This document shows, piece after piece, positions 1-8,459 of a DNA stretch of 64,000 nucleotides. The translations under genes and the position numbers were made by a program. This DNA comes from Chitinophagaceae bacterium (GTDB taxonomy: Bacteria > Bacteroidota > Bacteroidia > Chitinophagales > Chitinophagaceae), in the NCBI GenBank assembly GCA_023251255.1, contig JAHEZD010000028.1:1-64000 (forward strand), given 5' to 3'. The notes under the pieces are model-generated. The model was not told where the DNA came from. It saw only the letters and a program-made list of their open reading frames with translations, and made no database searches. Positions within the stretch are counted from its first letter, which is position 1. The number at the start of each line of letters is the position of its first letter.

Positions 1-1
1 G

Positions 2-142
2 GTCCTCAGGCAGCTGGTCGGGCACGGGGGCGGTTCCGCCACGCAGGCCATACAATTGGGCAGCAGGCTAACAAGGGGCACCTACCAATTGGAACTCGAA
101 GGAAATGGTACAAGGTTACTGCTCAAATTGATGAAACAATAA
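2..142 (+). CDS. 3' end of a T9SS-sorted secreted protein (partial)
   Basis: The window opens inside a plus-strand gene of which only the last 46 codons and the TAA stop are present. The translated tail ends LTRGTYQLELEGNG followed by KLMKQ. This is the pattern of a type IX secretion system type A C-terminal sorting domain: a G-x-Y-x-L core strand, then a short basic end of the KLxK type. Such domains carry cargo across the outer membrane in Bacteroidota and are then cleaved. The catalytic or binding part lies outside the window, so the substrate is unknown. The same terminal pattern occurs in the PNGase-like protein and the amylase further along. Confidence 0.6.
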   Translation, partial: VLRQLVGHGGGSATQAIQLGSRLTRGTYQLELEGNGTRLLLKLMKQ

Positions 143-165
143 CCCCACCATTACAAATTGATACT

Positions 166-660
166 ATGCCCAAGAAGCGCCCAACCTTTTTATTGATGAT
201 CATCATGAACTGTTCAGCCCTGCCGCTGCTTGCACAATTCGATGCACAAGCATCCAGCCCCATTTGGGGCAACAGTGGCGAAACACAATGCATCAGCAGC
301 CCGTTGCATAATGACCCCAATTGGAGTGTATTGCCATCAGAGCAAACATTGAACCCCGGGCAACCCAGGAACAGCAGTAGCAATAGAGGTAGGCAGTACA
401 GGAATTCAAATAACCAGCCTATCCTTACAGATGCGCAGGGGAATATCATTACCGACGTTTATGGGAACCCCGTCATAGATTCAACTTCCTCCTCCTATCA
501 GGGGTCAGCGTCTGGAGGCATGAGTGCCGATGCCGATGGCATTACCCCACCACCAGATGACCCAGTGGATGTGCCTATTGATGGAGGGGTGGGAATTTTA
601 CTGGCCATAGGTTTGATGAGTGGTTACAATCAAGTGAAAACAAAAAGAAAATTAGTGTAG
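166..660 (+). CDS. Small secreted protein with PID-CTERM sorting signal
   Basis: The protein has 164 residues, with an N-terminal signal peptide (basic start, hydrophobic stretch, cleavage near LLAQ at about residue 23). The middle is low-complexity and rich in Ser, Asn, Gly and Pro. The C-terminus has the motif VPIDGG, a short hydrophobic helix (GILLAIGLMSGY) and a basic tail (KTKRK). This tripartite end matches what NCBI calls a PID-CTERM protein-sorting domain, common in Bacteroidota. It is thought by analogy with other CTERM signals to direct processing or anchoring at the envelope. No enzymatic domain is visible. A second PID-CTERM protein lies 3.1 kb away on the other strand. No dedicated sortase-like enzyme is in the window. 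Confidence 0.7.
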   Translation: MPKKRPTFLLMIIMNCSALPLLAQFDAQASSPIWGNSGETQCISSPLHNDPNWSVLPSEQTLNPGQPRNSSSNRGRQYRNSNNQPILTDAQGNIITDVYGNPVIDSTSSSYQGSASGGMSADADGITPPPDDPVDVPIDGGVGILLAIGLMSGYNQVKTKRKLV

Positions 661-1247
661 CATTGGCTTCCGTTTGGCTGGAGCCCAATCTTCTTTGAAC
701 GTTTGGTTCGAAAGCATATTAACAAAAGTTGGGGGTTGGAGCATAGCATTTGCGTATGCTTATCCATCAAGGTCCATTTGTCATAAAAATGACATTTAGC
801 ATATCTCAAAAGAGAAAAATGAATGTCATGCTGAGTAACAAATCTTTGCTTCGCAATCAAACACACAGACCTTGCCTACCCGGCAAAGGCAGGGTTTAAA
901 AAGCTCCGCTTTTTCCTTTGTGTCTTGGCGCCCCCGCCTGAACTGGAAGGGCAGGTTTGTGGTAAGCATAAAAAAATCATTTGTTTACAAATGGTTTTCA
1001 ACATCTTATACTAGTTTTCATGGGCAGTCCTATCGAAGCAATTTTAGATGGAGATTCAGTTTGAAACACATTTCAACAAGCCTTTCTGCCGGAAAGGCAG
1101 ACAGGCTCCTGGGACATCTTGCAGGACTTTTGAAATATGCTCACTGTTTACATTCAAATCGAACTTTTCCATGCACGTATATAACACCATACCAAATATG
1201 CAGTCATTACGTTTCTGTAAAAAACTTAGTAAGCATTCCTGATTCCT
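661..1247. other. Intergenic region with degraded REP-like sequence
   Basis: No convincing gene is present. The stretch carries fragments of dispersed Bacteroidota-type repeats: GTCATGCTGAG at about 827, CCCGGCAAAGGCAGGG at about 879, and CTGCCGGAAAGGCAG at about 1086, which can form a short hairpin. Open frames here have low-complexity or cysteine-rich translations without recognisable domains. Confidence 0.6.
895..928 (-). repeat. Dispersed repeat, copy 1 (CCAAGACACAAAGG family)
   Basis: The reverse complement of this 34-bp stretch begins CCAAGACACAAAGGAAAAA and ends in TTTTTAAA. It matches 9284-9318 with a few differences, which shows a dispersed intergenic repeat family in this genome. 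Confidence 0.6.
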
Positions 1248-3638
1248 ATGACAGAACAAAACCCACGGGAGCAATTTTCCTATTTTGCTAACACCAAGGA
1301 TACCGCACAATGTGGTAGTGGCGGTGCCATGCTTGAACCGTACAACAATATGGGAGACCAGCTTGATGAAGCAATGCAAAAAAACAGGGAACTGCAAAAC
1401 AGGCTGGATATACTGACCAAAGCCAATACCGAAATAGGAATCCTGTTCGGCAAAATTGAAGAAGTGGTTTTCTCCATTGACCTTGAGGGCAAACAGCAGA
1501 TCCAAATGTCGGCTGCCTGTGAAAAAATATACGGGCTGCCCCAGTCGGCCTTCCAGTCCAACATGGATCTCTGGTTTGAAATGATATTGCCCGAAGACAG
1601 GCACATAATTGAAGCCAGCTATGCAATGTTGCACAAAGGTGAACCATTTGTAAACACCTACAGGATATCTGACGCAAAGGGCAAGATAAAATGGCTTGAA
1701 ACAAAGCTGTTTCCGACTGTTGCCCCGGATGGGAATCCCATACGGCTTGACGGTATCACTTCTGACATAACTGAAAGGAAGGAGGCCGAATCAACCCTTT
1801 TACACAGCGAAACACAGTACCGTGAGCTGTTCGATATCAACCCGCTCCCCATGTGGATACGCGAAGACGGAACTTTCCGCTTCCTGCGGGTCAATCTTGC
1901 AGCAGTCAAGCATTACGGATATACCGAAGAGGAGTTTCTATCCATGACCCTTATGGACATACGGCCCGAAAATGAACAGAAAAGGCTTATTGAACTGGGT
2001 GGTTCAGGATCTTTAACTGGTCAATATGCAGGTATATGGACACATACCAAAAAGAACGGAGCGGAAATAATGGTTGAAATCATATCCAACCCCATCATCT
2101 ATGAAGGCAAAAATGCACGCCTTGTTCTTGCCAGGGACATCACCAAAAAGCTCCATAGGGAACGGGCCTTAAAGGAAGCAGAGCAGAACCTGAGCACCAT
2201 ATTGGAAAACACGGAAACCGCCTATGTATTGATGGACAAGGACTGCCGCATTGTTTCCTACAACCATGTAGCCGCAGCCTTGGTACCTGTTACAGCTAGG
2301 CGACTGTCGTACCGTGGCGTGTATTACCCTGACCTTTTGCCGAAGGAACGGCAAGCTGCTATTATCGAAAAGATGGAAATCGTGCTAAGCGGGGGCAAGA
2401 AGATGAAATATGAAATAAAGAACTATGTAATGGAGCACACAGTTTGGTTTGATATTAGTCTTAGCCCGATAAGGAACGAAAATGATGAAGTGGCTGGTCT
2501 CATGTTAGCAATTACCGATATAACAAGCCGTAAATTAACAGAACTGCGGCTGGAACAAAGCAATGAGCGCTTTCGCTTTGCAACAAAGGCCACCAATGAT
2601 GCGATATGGGAATGGGATTTCGCCAGCGATACCATCCAATGGGGTGAAGGATATGAAAAGCTCTTTGGCTACAGTCAGGAGGCAAATGAAGGTTCGCATA
2701 GCTGGAGCAATCGGATACATCCTGAAGATGTCAAAAGGGTCATTTCAACGATAAAGGAACAGGCTGCATCTTCAAACAAAAGCCTATGGCAGGATGAATA
2801 CAGGTACCTTAAGGCAGATGGTTCCATAGCTTACGTTTATGACCGCGGCTACATCATTTATGATGACCAAAAAAAAGCAGTCAAAATGGTGGGTGCCATG
2901 CACGACATCAGCGCAAGGAAACAGGCAGAACTGGAGCGTGAAAAAATAACTGCTGACCTACTGCAACGCAACAAGGAACTTGAACAGTTTACCTACATCG
3001 TTTCGCATAATCTAAGGGCCCCACTGGCCAATATCAAGGGCCTCACCAATACACTTGCTGACGGTTCACTTACTGAAAGTGACCGTTCAACCATGCTTAG
3101 CATGTTGGCCGTATCATCCAACAGCCTTGATGATATTGTTCTTGACCTCAACAACATCCTTAGGATAGGAAAGAACATAAACGAGAAAAAGGAAACAGTA
3201 CGTTTTTCACAGCTTGTTGAAGATATATACAACAGCTTGGGGCATAGCATTAAAACGGAAAGCGTTGAACTGAAAACAGATTTTACCAACTGTGCGGAAG
3301 TCTTTACCATTAAGAGCTACATGCACAGCATTCTGTACAACCTTATCTCAAACAGCATCAAATACAGGCGTAGCGAAGTACCAGCCATTATTACCATCGC
3401 TTCTACAAGGAATGACAGGGAAGCAACATTGGTCCTACGTGATAACGGGCTCGGAATTGACCTGACGCGGAACCATGACAAAGTCTTTGGCCTTTACAAG
3501 CGTTTCCATCTCAATATCGAAGGAAAGGGCTTGGGCCTCTTCATGGTAAAAACACAGGTTGAAGCATTGGGAGGTACTATTTTGCTGGAAAGTATGCCAA
3601 ACATGGGCACCACATTTACCATTACATTACCGCTATAG
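1248..3638 (+). CDS. Multi-PAS sensor histidine kinase
   Basis: The protein has 796 residues with no signal peptide or membrane helix, so it is a cytoplasmic hybrid-less kinase. Four PAS-type sensor modules follow one another (about residues 60-180, 190-305, 315-430 and 440-560). Several are followed by PAC-like ends with the DITERK/DITSRK/DISARK pattern. A dimerisation/phosphoacceptor region has the H-box VSHNLRAPL (His about 587). The catalytic ATPase domain has an N-box NLISNSIKYR (about 698) and a G-box DNGLGI (about 732). Family knowledge: autophosphorylation on His, then transfer to a response regulator. None is adjacent, so the kinase is an orphan here. PAS ligands cannot be deduced. 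The ATG at 1248 is the first in-frame start giving a full N-terminus. Confidence 0.9.
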   Translation: MTEQNPREQFSYFANTKDTAQCGSGGAMLEPYNNMGDQLDEAMQKNRELQNRLDILTKANTEIGILFGKIEEVVFSIDLEGKQQIQMSAACEKIYGLPQSAFQSNMDLWFEMILPEDRHIIEASYAMLHKGEPFVNTYRISDAKGKIKWLETKLFPTVAPDGNPIRLDGITSDITERKEAESTLLHSETQYRELFDINPLPMWIREDGTFRFLRVNLAAVKHYGYTEEEFLSMTLMDIRPENEQKRLIELGGSGSLTGQYAGIWTHTKKNGAEIMVEIISNPIIYEGKNARLVLARDITKKLHRERALKEAEQNLSTILENTETAYVLMDKDCRIVSYNHVAAALVPVTARRLSYRGVYYPDLLPKERQAAIIEKMEIVLSGGKKMKYEIKNYVMEHTVWFDISLSPIRNENDEVAGLMLAITDITSRKLTELRLEQSNERFRFATKATNDAIWEWDFASDTIQWGEGYEKLFGYSQEANEGSHSWSNRIHPEDVKRVISTIKEQAASSNKSLWQDEYRYLKADGSIAYVYDRGYIIYDDQKKAVKMVGAMHDISARKQAELEREKITADLLQRNKELEQFTYIVSHNLRAPLANIKGLTNTLADGSLTESDRSTMLSMLAVSSNSLDDIVLDLNNILRIGKNINEKKETVRFSQLVEDIYNSLGHSIKTESVELKTDFTNCAEVFTIKSYMHSILYNLISNSIKYRRSEVPAIITIASTRNDREATLVLRDNGLGIDLTRNHDKVFGLYKRFHLNIEGKGLGLFMVKTQVEALGGTILLESMPNMGTTFTITLPL

Positions 3639-3768
3639 AAACCAATCAATTGGTCGCAACAGTTTTGCCTTACCAAAAAGAATGATGCAAGCATCCTTCA
3701 ACTTTGGTAGTGCATCATCTTGAATAGAAATGAATGTAGCCTGAGTAGGAACAATGGTAGTTCCAGAT

Positions 3769-3981
3769 TTATCTTGGCCTGTAGTCTTTCTTCCGCTTCA
3801 TTCCCTTCAACTTTTTAGCCCCATAGCCCACACCTGCTGCTACAAGAAGCGACAGCCCCCCATCTATCGGCACTTCGATTGCTGGGTCCCCGGAGAGATC
3901 ACTCGAACCTTGCGCCTTCAAAATACAAGTAAAGCAAATAAAGACCATCAGAATGAGCAATGATTTTATTTTCGGTTTCAT
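3769..3981 (-). CDS. Very small PID-CTERM protein
   Basis: The protein has 70 residues. A signal peptide (MKPKIKSLLILMVFICF, cleavage near LKAQ) is followed by only about 12 residues before the PID-CTERM tail: VPIDGG, a hydrophobic helix (LSLLVAAGVGYGAKK) and a strongly basic end (KGMKRKKDYR). Almost the entire mature protein is therefore sorting signal. The gene stands alone on the minus strand between the kinase and the TetR operon. Function is unknown. Its relation to the protein at 166-660 is limited to the tail. Confidence 0.75.
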   Translation of the reverse strand: MKPKIKSLLILMVFICFTCILKAQGSSDLSGDPAIEVPIDGGLSLLVAAGVGYGAKKLKGMKRKKDYRPR

Positions 3982-4493
3982 AAGCTGCCTAATTGTAATT
4001 GTATATGGTGTGTATATGGTGTAATTATTGTAGTCATAAAAAAATAAGCCCCTTTGTAGAATACCACTTCCAATAAAGATGCTTACAGGTTGTGTAGTAA
4101 ACTCCGAGGAGCTTGGTAAGCTAAATTACGGAAGATTCTGCTTTCCCGTCCTCTGGCACAAAAAAGAGCTCATTGTCTTTATTTAAAAGCAGCTTTTAGC
4201 TCTACAGTATTGAATATATAGCAATGATAATGAGTGTACACTGCAAGAGCATCAGTCCGGTGGATTACTCTTTATAAAGAGCTAGGTTTTAGTAGTAATG
4301 TCAGCTTTTCTACGCTATTAATTCGAACCTAAATACTACCCGCACAGTACCAACATCCTGCATGGCTTGGACAGGCAACTATCTTCCACCAACACAAAGT
4401 CATCCTTAACCCCCTTTTTCACATAAGATGGCACCGATAAACAACCTATCACCCCCTAACTGCACCATGCCATAAATTAATTTTCATTCATTA
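3982..4493. other. Intergenic region upstream of the export operon
   Basis: No gene is supported. Two direct copies of TGTATATGGTG lie at about 4000-4021, just upstream of the small PID-CTERM gene. They could be part of its promoter region. The rest shows no coding pattern or strong hairpin. Confidence 0.5.
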
Positions 4494-4525
4494 TTGCAAC
4501 GGAGCAACTTGATCCTTTATCTTTG
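4494..4525 (+). promoter_or_regulatory. Putative Bacteroidota promoter of the TetR/export operon
   Basis: A TTG at 4494-4496 (-33 element) and TATCTTTG at 4518-4525 (matches TAnnTTTG, -7 element) are separated by 21 bp. This is the spacing expected for the Bacteroidota housekeeping sigma factor. Transcription would begin around 4530, inside the palindrome and about 15-20 bases from the ATG at 4547. Inferred from consensus only. Confidence 0.5.
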
Positions 4526-4541
4526 TTAACCATTTGGTTAA
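4526..4541 (+). promoter_or_regulatory. Putative TetR operator palindrome, site 1
   Basis: The sequence TTAACCA-TT-TGGTTAA is a perfect inverted repeat with 7-bp arms. It abuts the -7 element, covers the inferred start of transcription, and ends 5 bases before the regulator's ATG. This position suits autorepression by the TetR protein encoded just downstream. A near copy occurs at 5177-5192. Confidence 0.5.
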
Positions 4542-4546
4542 ATTAT

Positions 4547-5161
4547 ATGGTTAAGAAAGAAAAGGACGCATCAACGGAGCAAAGAATATTGGACGCAGCC
4601 AAGCAGGTGTTTGTGTCCAAGGGTATGGCCGGGGCACGCATGCAGGATATTGCCGACGGGGCCGGTATCAACAAAGCCATGCTGCATTATTATTTCAGGA
4701 GCAAGGAACAATTGTTCGAAATCATTTTCCGCGACAGCATCGGCAGGTTCGTACCCAAGGTCAAGGCCCTGATCACATCCGAGCTTTCCCTGTACGAAAA
4801 AATAGAGCAGTTCTGCGATGGCTATATCTCCATGGCCCTTGAAAATCCCTATATACCGATGTTTGTGCTGAATGAGCTGCACAAGCAACCAGATGCCTTT
4901 GTAAGGAAGATGTTCAACAATGAGCTACCCGATCTAAGCAAATTGGTGCAGCAGATAGACGAGGAAATCAAAAAGGGGAACATAAAGCCCATCAGCCCCG
5001 TACAGCTCATCATGAACATGATGAGCCTCTGCGTATTCCCCTTCCTGGCAAAGCCCATCTTCTCCATCCTGATGGGACTCGACGAGCTGCAGTTCCGCAA
5101 TTCCATAGAACAGCGGAAAAAAGCAGTGCCCCAATTTATTATGGACTCCATTAAACGATAA
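4547..5161 (+). CDS. TetR/AcrR-family transcriptional regulator
   Basis: The protein has 204 residues, typical TetR length. The N-terminal helix-turn-helix domain (about residues 8-55) has the family signature: TEQRILDAAKQVFVSKG, then MQDIADGAGINKAMLHYYF and a basic SKEQL. The C-terminal part is helical and would bind a small-molecule ligand. The ATG at 4547 is preferred to the upstream TTG at 4523, because the TTG overlaps the -7 element and palindrome. It is the first gene of an operon with TolC, HlyD, two ABC ATPases and two permeases. This order resembles CecR-YbhGFSR of E. coli, so it probably represses an exporter until a toxic substrate binds. The ligand is unknown. Confidence 0.9.
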   Translation: MVKKEKDASTEQRILDAAKQVFVSKGMAGARMQDIADGAGINKAMLHYYFRSKEQLFEIIFRDSIGRFVPKVKALITSELSLYEKIEQFCDGYISMALENPYIPMFVLNELHKQPDAFVRKMFNNELPDLSKLVQQIDEEIKKGNIKPISPVQLIMNMMSLCVFPFLAKPIFSILMGLDELQFRNSIEQRKKAVPQFIMDSIKR

Positions 5162-5167
5162 TCATTT

Positions 5168-6424
5168 ATGCAAAAATCAACCAAATGGTTAATCCTCTTA
5201 TTGCTCCCCTTCCTCACAAGGGCGCAGACATTCACCCTGCAGCAGGCCTATGATTCGGCCAGGTTGCACTACCCCCTAATCAAACAGCAGCAACTGGTAC
5301 AGCAAACAGCAGCCATCAATATCAGCAACCTCTCCAAAGGCTACCTGCCGCAGGTTACCCTCAATGGGCAGGCCACCTACCAAACAGATGTCACCAAGGT
5401 AAGCGTCCCCATTCCAGGCATCGTTATACAACCACCTTCCAAGGACCAGTACAAAGTGCTGGCAGATGTGAACCAGACCATCTATGATGGGGGCCTCATC
5501 AGGCAGCAGCAACAGTTGCAGGACCTGAACGGAACAGTGGAAAACCAGAAGGTGGAAGTGGAACTGTACAAGCTCAAGGAACGTGTGTACCAAGTGTACA
5601 TGAGCATACTGTATGTGGACGAACAGGCCAAGCAGGTGGACCTTGTTAAAGCAGATTTGAATACGGGCATCAACCGTGTGCAGGCGCAGGTAGACAATGG
5701 CGTTGCCTTCAAATCCAACCTCAACATGTTAAAGGCAGAACTGGTCAAGACCGACCAACGTTCCATTGAACTGGTGGCCACCAGAAAGGGACTGGTGGAC
5801 GTGCTCTCCCTGTTCCTCAACAGGGCATTGGACAATAATGTACAACTGGTAAAGCCTGTACTGGCCCCATCCATCACAGACAGCATCACAAGGCCCGAAC
5901 TGGAGGTATACCAAGGCCAATCGTTGCTCCTGCAGCAACAGGCCAAACTCATTGATGCCAGGAACCTGCCCAAGGCAAGTGTGTTTGTGCAGGGCGGTTA
6001 CGGTAGGCCCGGGCTCAATATGCTGGATAATGATTTTGCGCTTTATGGCATTGGTGGGCTAAGGGTTACATGGCCACTGGGTGGCCTGTACACGGCCAAG
6101 AAGGAGAAGCAATTGGTGGCCATCAACAAGCAATCCGTAGAAGTGCAAAAGGAAACCTTTTTGCTCAATACCCATACACAGGTAAAGCAGCAACTAGCGG
6201 AGATCGAGAAATTGCAACAGTTGGTACAGAGCGACCAGCAACTGATTGCCCTACGCAAGAGCGTGAAGGATGCTGCTGATGCCCAATTGGAAAACGGGGT
6301 AATCACTGCCAGTGATTATGTACGTGAAGTAAATGCGGAAGACCAGGCCCGCCAGTCACTCATCACCCACCAGTTGCAGTTGCTGCAGGCACAGGTGATG
6401 CTGCAGACCATTACGGGAAAATAA
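5168..6424 (+). CDS. TolC-family outer membrane efflux protein
   Basis: The protein has 418 residues with a signal peptide (MQKSTKWLILLLLPFLTRAQ). The mature part has long Gln-rich amphipathic helices and two related halves (about 25-215 and 230-415), the duplicated TolC/OEP architecture. The family forms trimeric barrels with a periplasmic tunnel that dock onto an HlyD-type adaptor. It begins 6 bp after the TetR stop and precedes the adaptor gene, so it supplies the outer-membrane exit duct of this operon. The start region contains a near copy of the TetR-promoter palindrome. Confidence 0.9.
   Translation: MQKSTKWLILLLLPFLTRAQTFTLQQAYDSARLHYPLIKQQQLVQQTAAINISNLSKGYLPQVTLNGQATYQTDVTKVSVPIPGIVIQPPSKDQYKVLADVNQTIYDGGLIRQQQQLQDLNGTVENQKVEVELYKLKERVYQVYMSILYVDEQAKQVDLVKADLNTGINRVQAQVDNGVAFKSNLNMLKAELVKTDQRSIELVATRKGLVDVLSLFLNRALDNNVQLVKPVLAPSITDSITRPELEVYQGQSLLLQQQAKLIDARNLPKASVFVQGGYGRPGLNMLDNDFALYGIGGLRVTWPLGGLYTAKKEKQLVAINKQSVEVQKETFLLNTHTQVKQQLAEIEKLQQLVQSDQQLIALRKSVKDAADAQLENGVITASDYVREVNAEDQARQSLITHQLQLLQAQVMLQTITGK
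5177..5192 (+). promoter_or_regulatory. Possible TetR operator, site 2 (inside tolC start)
   Basis: TCAACCAAATGGTTAA matches the reverse complement of the 4526-4541 palindrome at 14 of 16 positions. The core is AACCA-AA-TGGTT. It lies in codons 4-9 of the TolC gene. It may be a second operator forming a loop or roadblock, or a coincidence of the encoded STKWLI residues. Confidence 0.3.
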
Positions 6425-6595
6425 GGTAGCGCGTCAGGTTGAGCCCACCTTTGCCGGTAGGCAGGCCTGTCGAAACCGATAGCTGCCTATATGCCTTCGA
6501 CAAGCTCAAGCTGACATTCATTTCAGAAGGGCATATTCAAAATGACCATACTACCGAAAACAATAAACGATCACAAGAAGCATAATATCATCAAC
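6425..6595. repeat. Intergenic dispersed repeat (TCGACAGGCCTGCC family)
   Basis: The 171-bp gap between tolC and the adaptor gene holds a repeat at 6441-6477. Its reverse complement starts GGTTTCGACAGGCCTGCCT and continues ACCGGCAAAGG. A related copy lies at 62821-62858. A second arm, TTCGACAAGCTCAAGCTGAC (about 6498-6517), follows. The insertion separates two genes that otherwise belong to one operon. Confidence 0.6.
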
Positions 6596-7546
6596 ATGAA
6601 ACAGACACTATCCATCTTATCATTCATACTGCTTACAGCCTGCAGCACCAAAAAGGAACAGTTCGATGCACAGGGAACCTTTGAGGCCGATGAAACCATC
6701 GTTTCTTCCGAGCTGCCCGGCAAGCTCACCAGCTTCACCGTAGAGGAAGGCAGCATCATTAAACAGGGCGATACCATTGGTAAGGTAGATGCAGCAAACC
6801 TCTCCTTGCAGAAGGAGCAGGTGGAAGCTAGCATTGGGGCGTTGGGACAAAAAACAGCAGATGTAAGGCCACAGGTACAGCTACTGGAAAACCAATTGGC
6901 CGTGCAGCAAACACAGTTGCAGAACCTGCAGCATGAAAAGCAGCGTACAGAGAAGCTGCTGCAAAGGGATGCCGCCACGGGCAAGCAATTGGATGACATC
7001 AACTACCAAATAGCAACTGCACAGGAACAGATCCGTGTTACCCGCCAGCAGATCGAAGTGCAGAAAAGCAATACCGGTACGCAGAACCGCAGCATACTCA
7101 GCGAAACCGCTCCCCTGCAAAAACGTGCAGCCCAACTGCAGGACCAGTTGCAACGTTCATTCATCATCAACCCTGTAACCGGTACAGTAATCACCAAGTA
7201 TGCAGAGCCCGGGGAAATAACGGCAGCGGGCAAGGCACTGTACAAGATTGCGGACCTCTCTACCATTACCCTGCGTGCCTATCTTACCGGCACACAGTTG
7301 CCCCTGATCAAACTCGGGCAACAGGTAACGGTACTGGTAGACAGCAGCAGCAATAATTACAAGCATTACACTGGCACCATTACCTGGGTATCCGACAAGG
7401 CAGAGTTCACACCCAAAACCATACAGACAAAGGAAGAGCGGGCAAACCTGGTATATGCCATCAAGATAAAGGTGAAGAACGATGGCTATCTCAAGATAGG
7501 CATGTTTGCAGAAGTGGAACTAGCAGAAAAGAAAACAGCCTTGTAA
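6596..7546 (+). CDS. HlyD-family periplasmic adaptor lipoprotein
   Basis: The protein has 316 residues when started at the ATG at 6596. That start places a classic lipobox (LLTACS) directly after a signal peptide, so an upstream ATG at 6542 is less likely. A biotinyl-lipoyl-like half (EADETIVSSELPGKLTSF, then EEGSIIKQGDTIGKVDA) precedes a long coiled coil (about 75-190). The second lipoyl half (TGTVITKYAEPGEITAAGK) and a beta-barrel domain follow. This is the YbhG/EmrA-like membrane fusion architecture linking inner-membrane ABC permeases to TolC. It lies 10 bp upstream of the first ATPase gene. Cargo is unknown; drugs or organic cations are reported for YbhFSR relatives. Confidence 0.9.
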   Translation: MKQTLSILSFILLTACSTKKEQFDAQGTFEADETIVSSELPGKLTSFTVEEGSIIKQGDTIGKVDAANLSLQKEQVEASIGALGQKTADVRPQVQLLENQLAVQQTQLQNLQHEKQRTEKLLQRDAATGKQLDDINYQIATAQEQIRVTRQQIEVQKSNTGTQNRSILSETAPLQKRAAQLQDQLQRSFIINPVTGTVITKYAEPGEITAAGKALYKIADLSTITLRAYLTGTQLPLIKLGQQVTVLVDSSSNNYKHYTGTITWVSDKAEFTPKTIQTKEERANLVYAIKIKVKNDGYLKIGMFAEVELAEKKTAL

Positions 7547-7556
7547 AACATTAGCC

Positions 7557-8459
7557 ATGCCATTCGCAGTAAGCATCAATAACATATCCAAGCGCTACGG
7601 CACCAAGAAAAAGACCGTGGAGGCACTGGCCCATATATCGTTCAATGTGGAGCAGGGCCAACTCTTCGGCATCATTGGCCCCGATGGGGCAGGCAAGACC
7701 TCCCTGTTCCGCATCCTCACCACCCTGCTACTGGCAGATGAAGGAACTGCCACGGTGGATGGTTTTGATGTGGTGAAGGACTACAAGCAGATCAGGAACC
7801 GGGTGGGCTATATGCCGGGCAGGTTTTCACTGTACCAGGACCTGACAGTGCAGGAGAACCTTGCATTCTTTGCCACCATCTTCAACACCACGGTAGCAGC
7901 CAATTATGACCTGATCAAGGACATTTACATACAGATAGAACCTTTTAAGGAGAGGCGTGCAGGCAAGCTGTCCGGTGGCATGAAACAGAAGCTGGCACTA
8001 TGCTGCGCCCTCATACATAAGCCCTCCGTGCTGTTCCTGGACGAACCAACCACCGGAGTGGATGCCGTATCCAGAAAGGAGTTCTGGCAAATGCTGGGCG
8101 GCCTGAAAAAGCAGGGCATCACCATACTGGTGTCCACCCCCTATATGGATGAAGCAAGCCTCTGCGACAAGGTTGCCCTGATGCAATCGGGCAAACTGCT
8201 GCAAATAGATACACCCAAAGGCATTACAGGTTCCTTCCGCAAAAAGGTACTGGCCGTGAAAGGGAACAATATGCTGCCGCTATTGAAACAACTGCAGCAG
8301 TTGGACACCGTACAGGATGCCTATGCTTTTGGGGAGTACCACCATACTGTGCTGAAAGAGGGCGTGCAGCAATTGCCCCCTATGGAAGGCGTGGAAATGA
8401 AGGAAGTGCAACCCAATATAGAGGATTGCTTCATCGCATTAATGAAAGAACATGCATAA
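7557..8459 (+). CDS. ABC transporter ATPase, first subunit (YbhF N-half-like)
   Basis: The protein has 300 residues. Walker A is GPDGAGKTS (about residue 40), the signature LSGGMKQK is canonical, and Walker B is VLFLDEPTTGVDA with the catalytic Glu. The switch-loop His is replaced: STPYMDEA has Pro at residue 195 where STHYMDEA is expected. An extra C-terminal domain of about 80 residues (220-300) follows. The gene overlaps the next ATPase by 8 bp (ATGCATAAG), implying translational coupling and stoichiometric assembly. In E. coli YbhF the two nucleotide-binding domains are fused in one chain; here they are separate genes. Confidence 0.92.
   Translation: MPFAVSINNISKRYGTKKKTVEALAHISFNVEQGQLFGIIGPDGAGKTSLFRILTTLLLADEGTATVDGFDVVKDYKQIRNRVGYMPGRFSLYQDLTVQENLAFFATIFNTTVAANYDLIKDIYIQIEPFKERRAGKLSGGMKQKLALCCALIHKPSVLFLDEPTTGVDAVSRKEFWQMLGGLKKQGITILVSTPYMDEASLCDKVALMQSGKLLQIDTPKGITGSFRKKVLAVKGNNMLPLLKQLQQLDTVQDAYAFGEYHHTVLKEGVQQLPPMEGVEMKEVQPNIEDCFIALMKEHA

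Noticed and set aside
872-1291. 139-codon plus-strand frame before the histidine kinase
   Set aside because: It overlaps dispersed repeats and the kinase start, and its translation has no domain or signal. Kinase evidence is far stronger.
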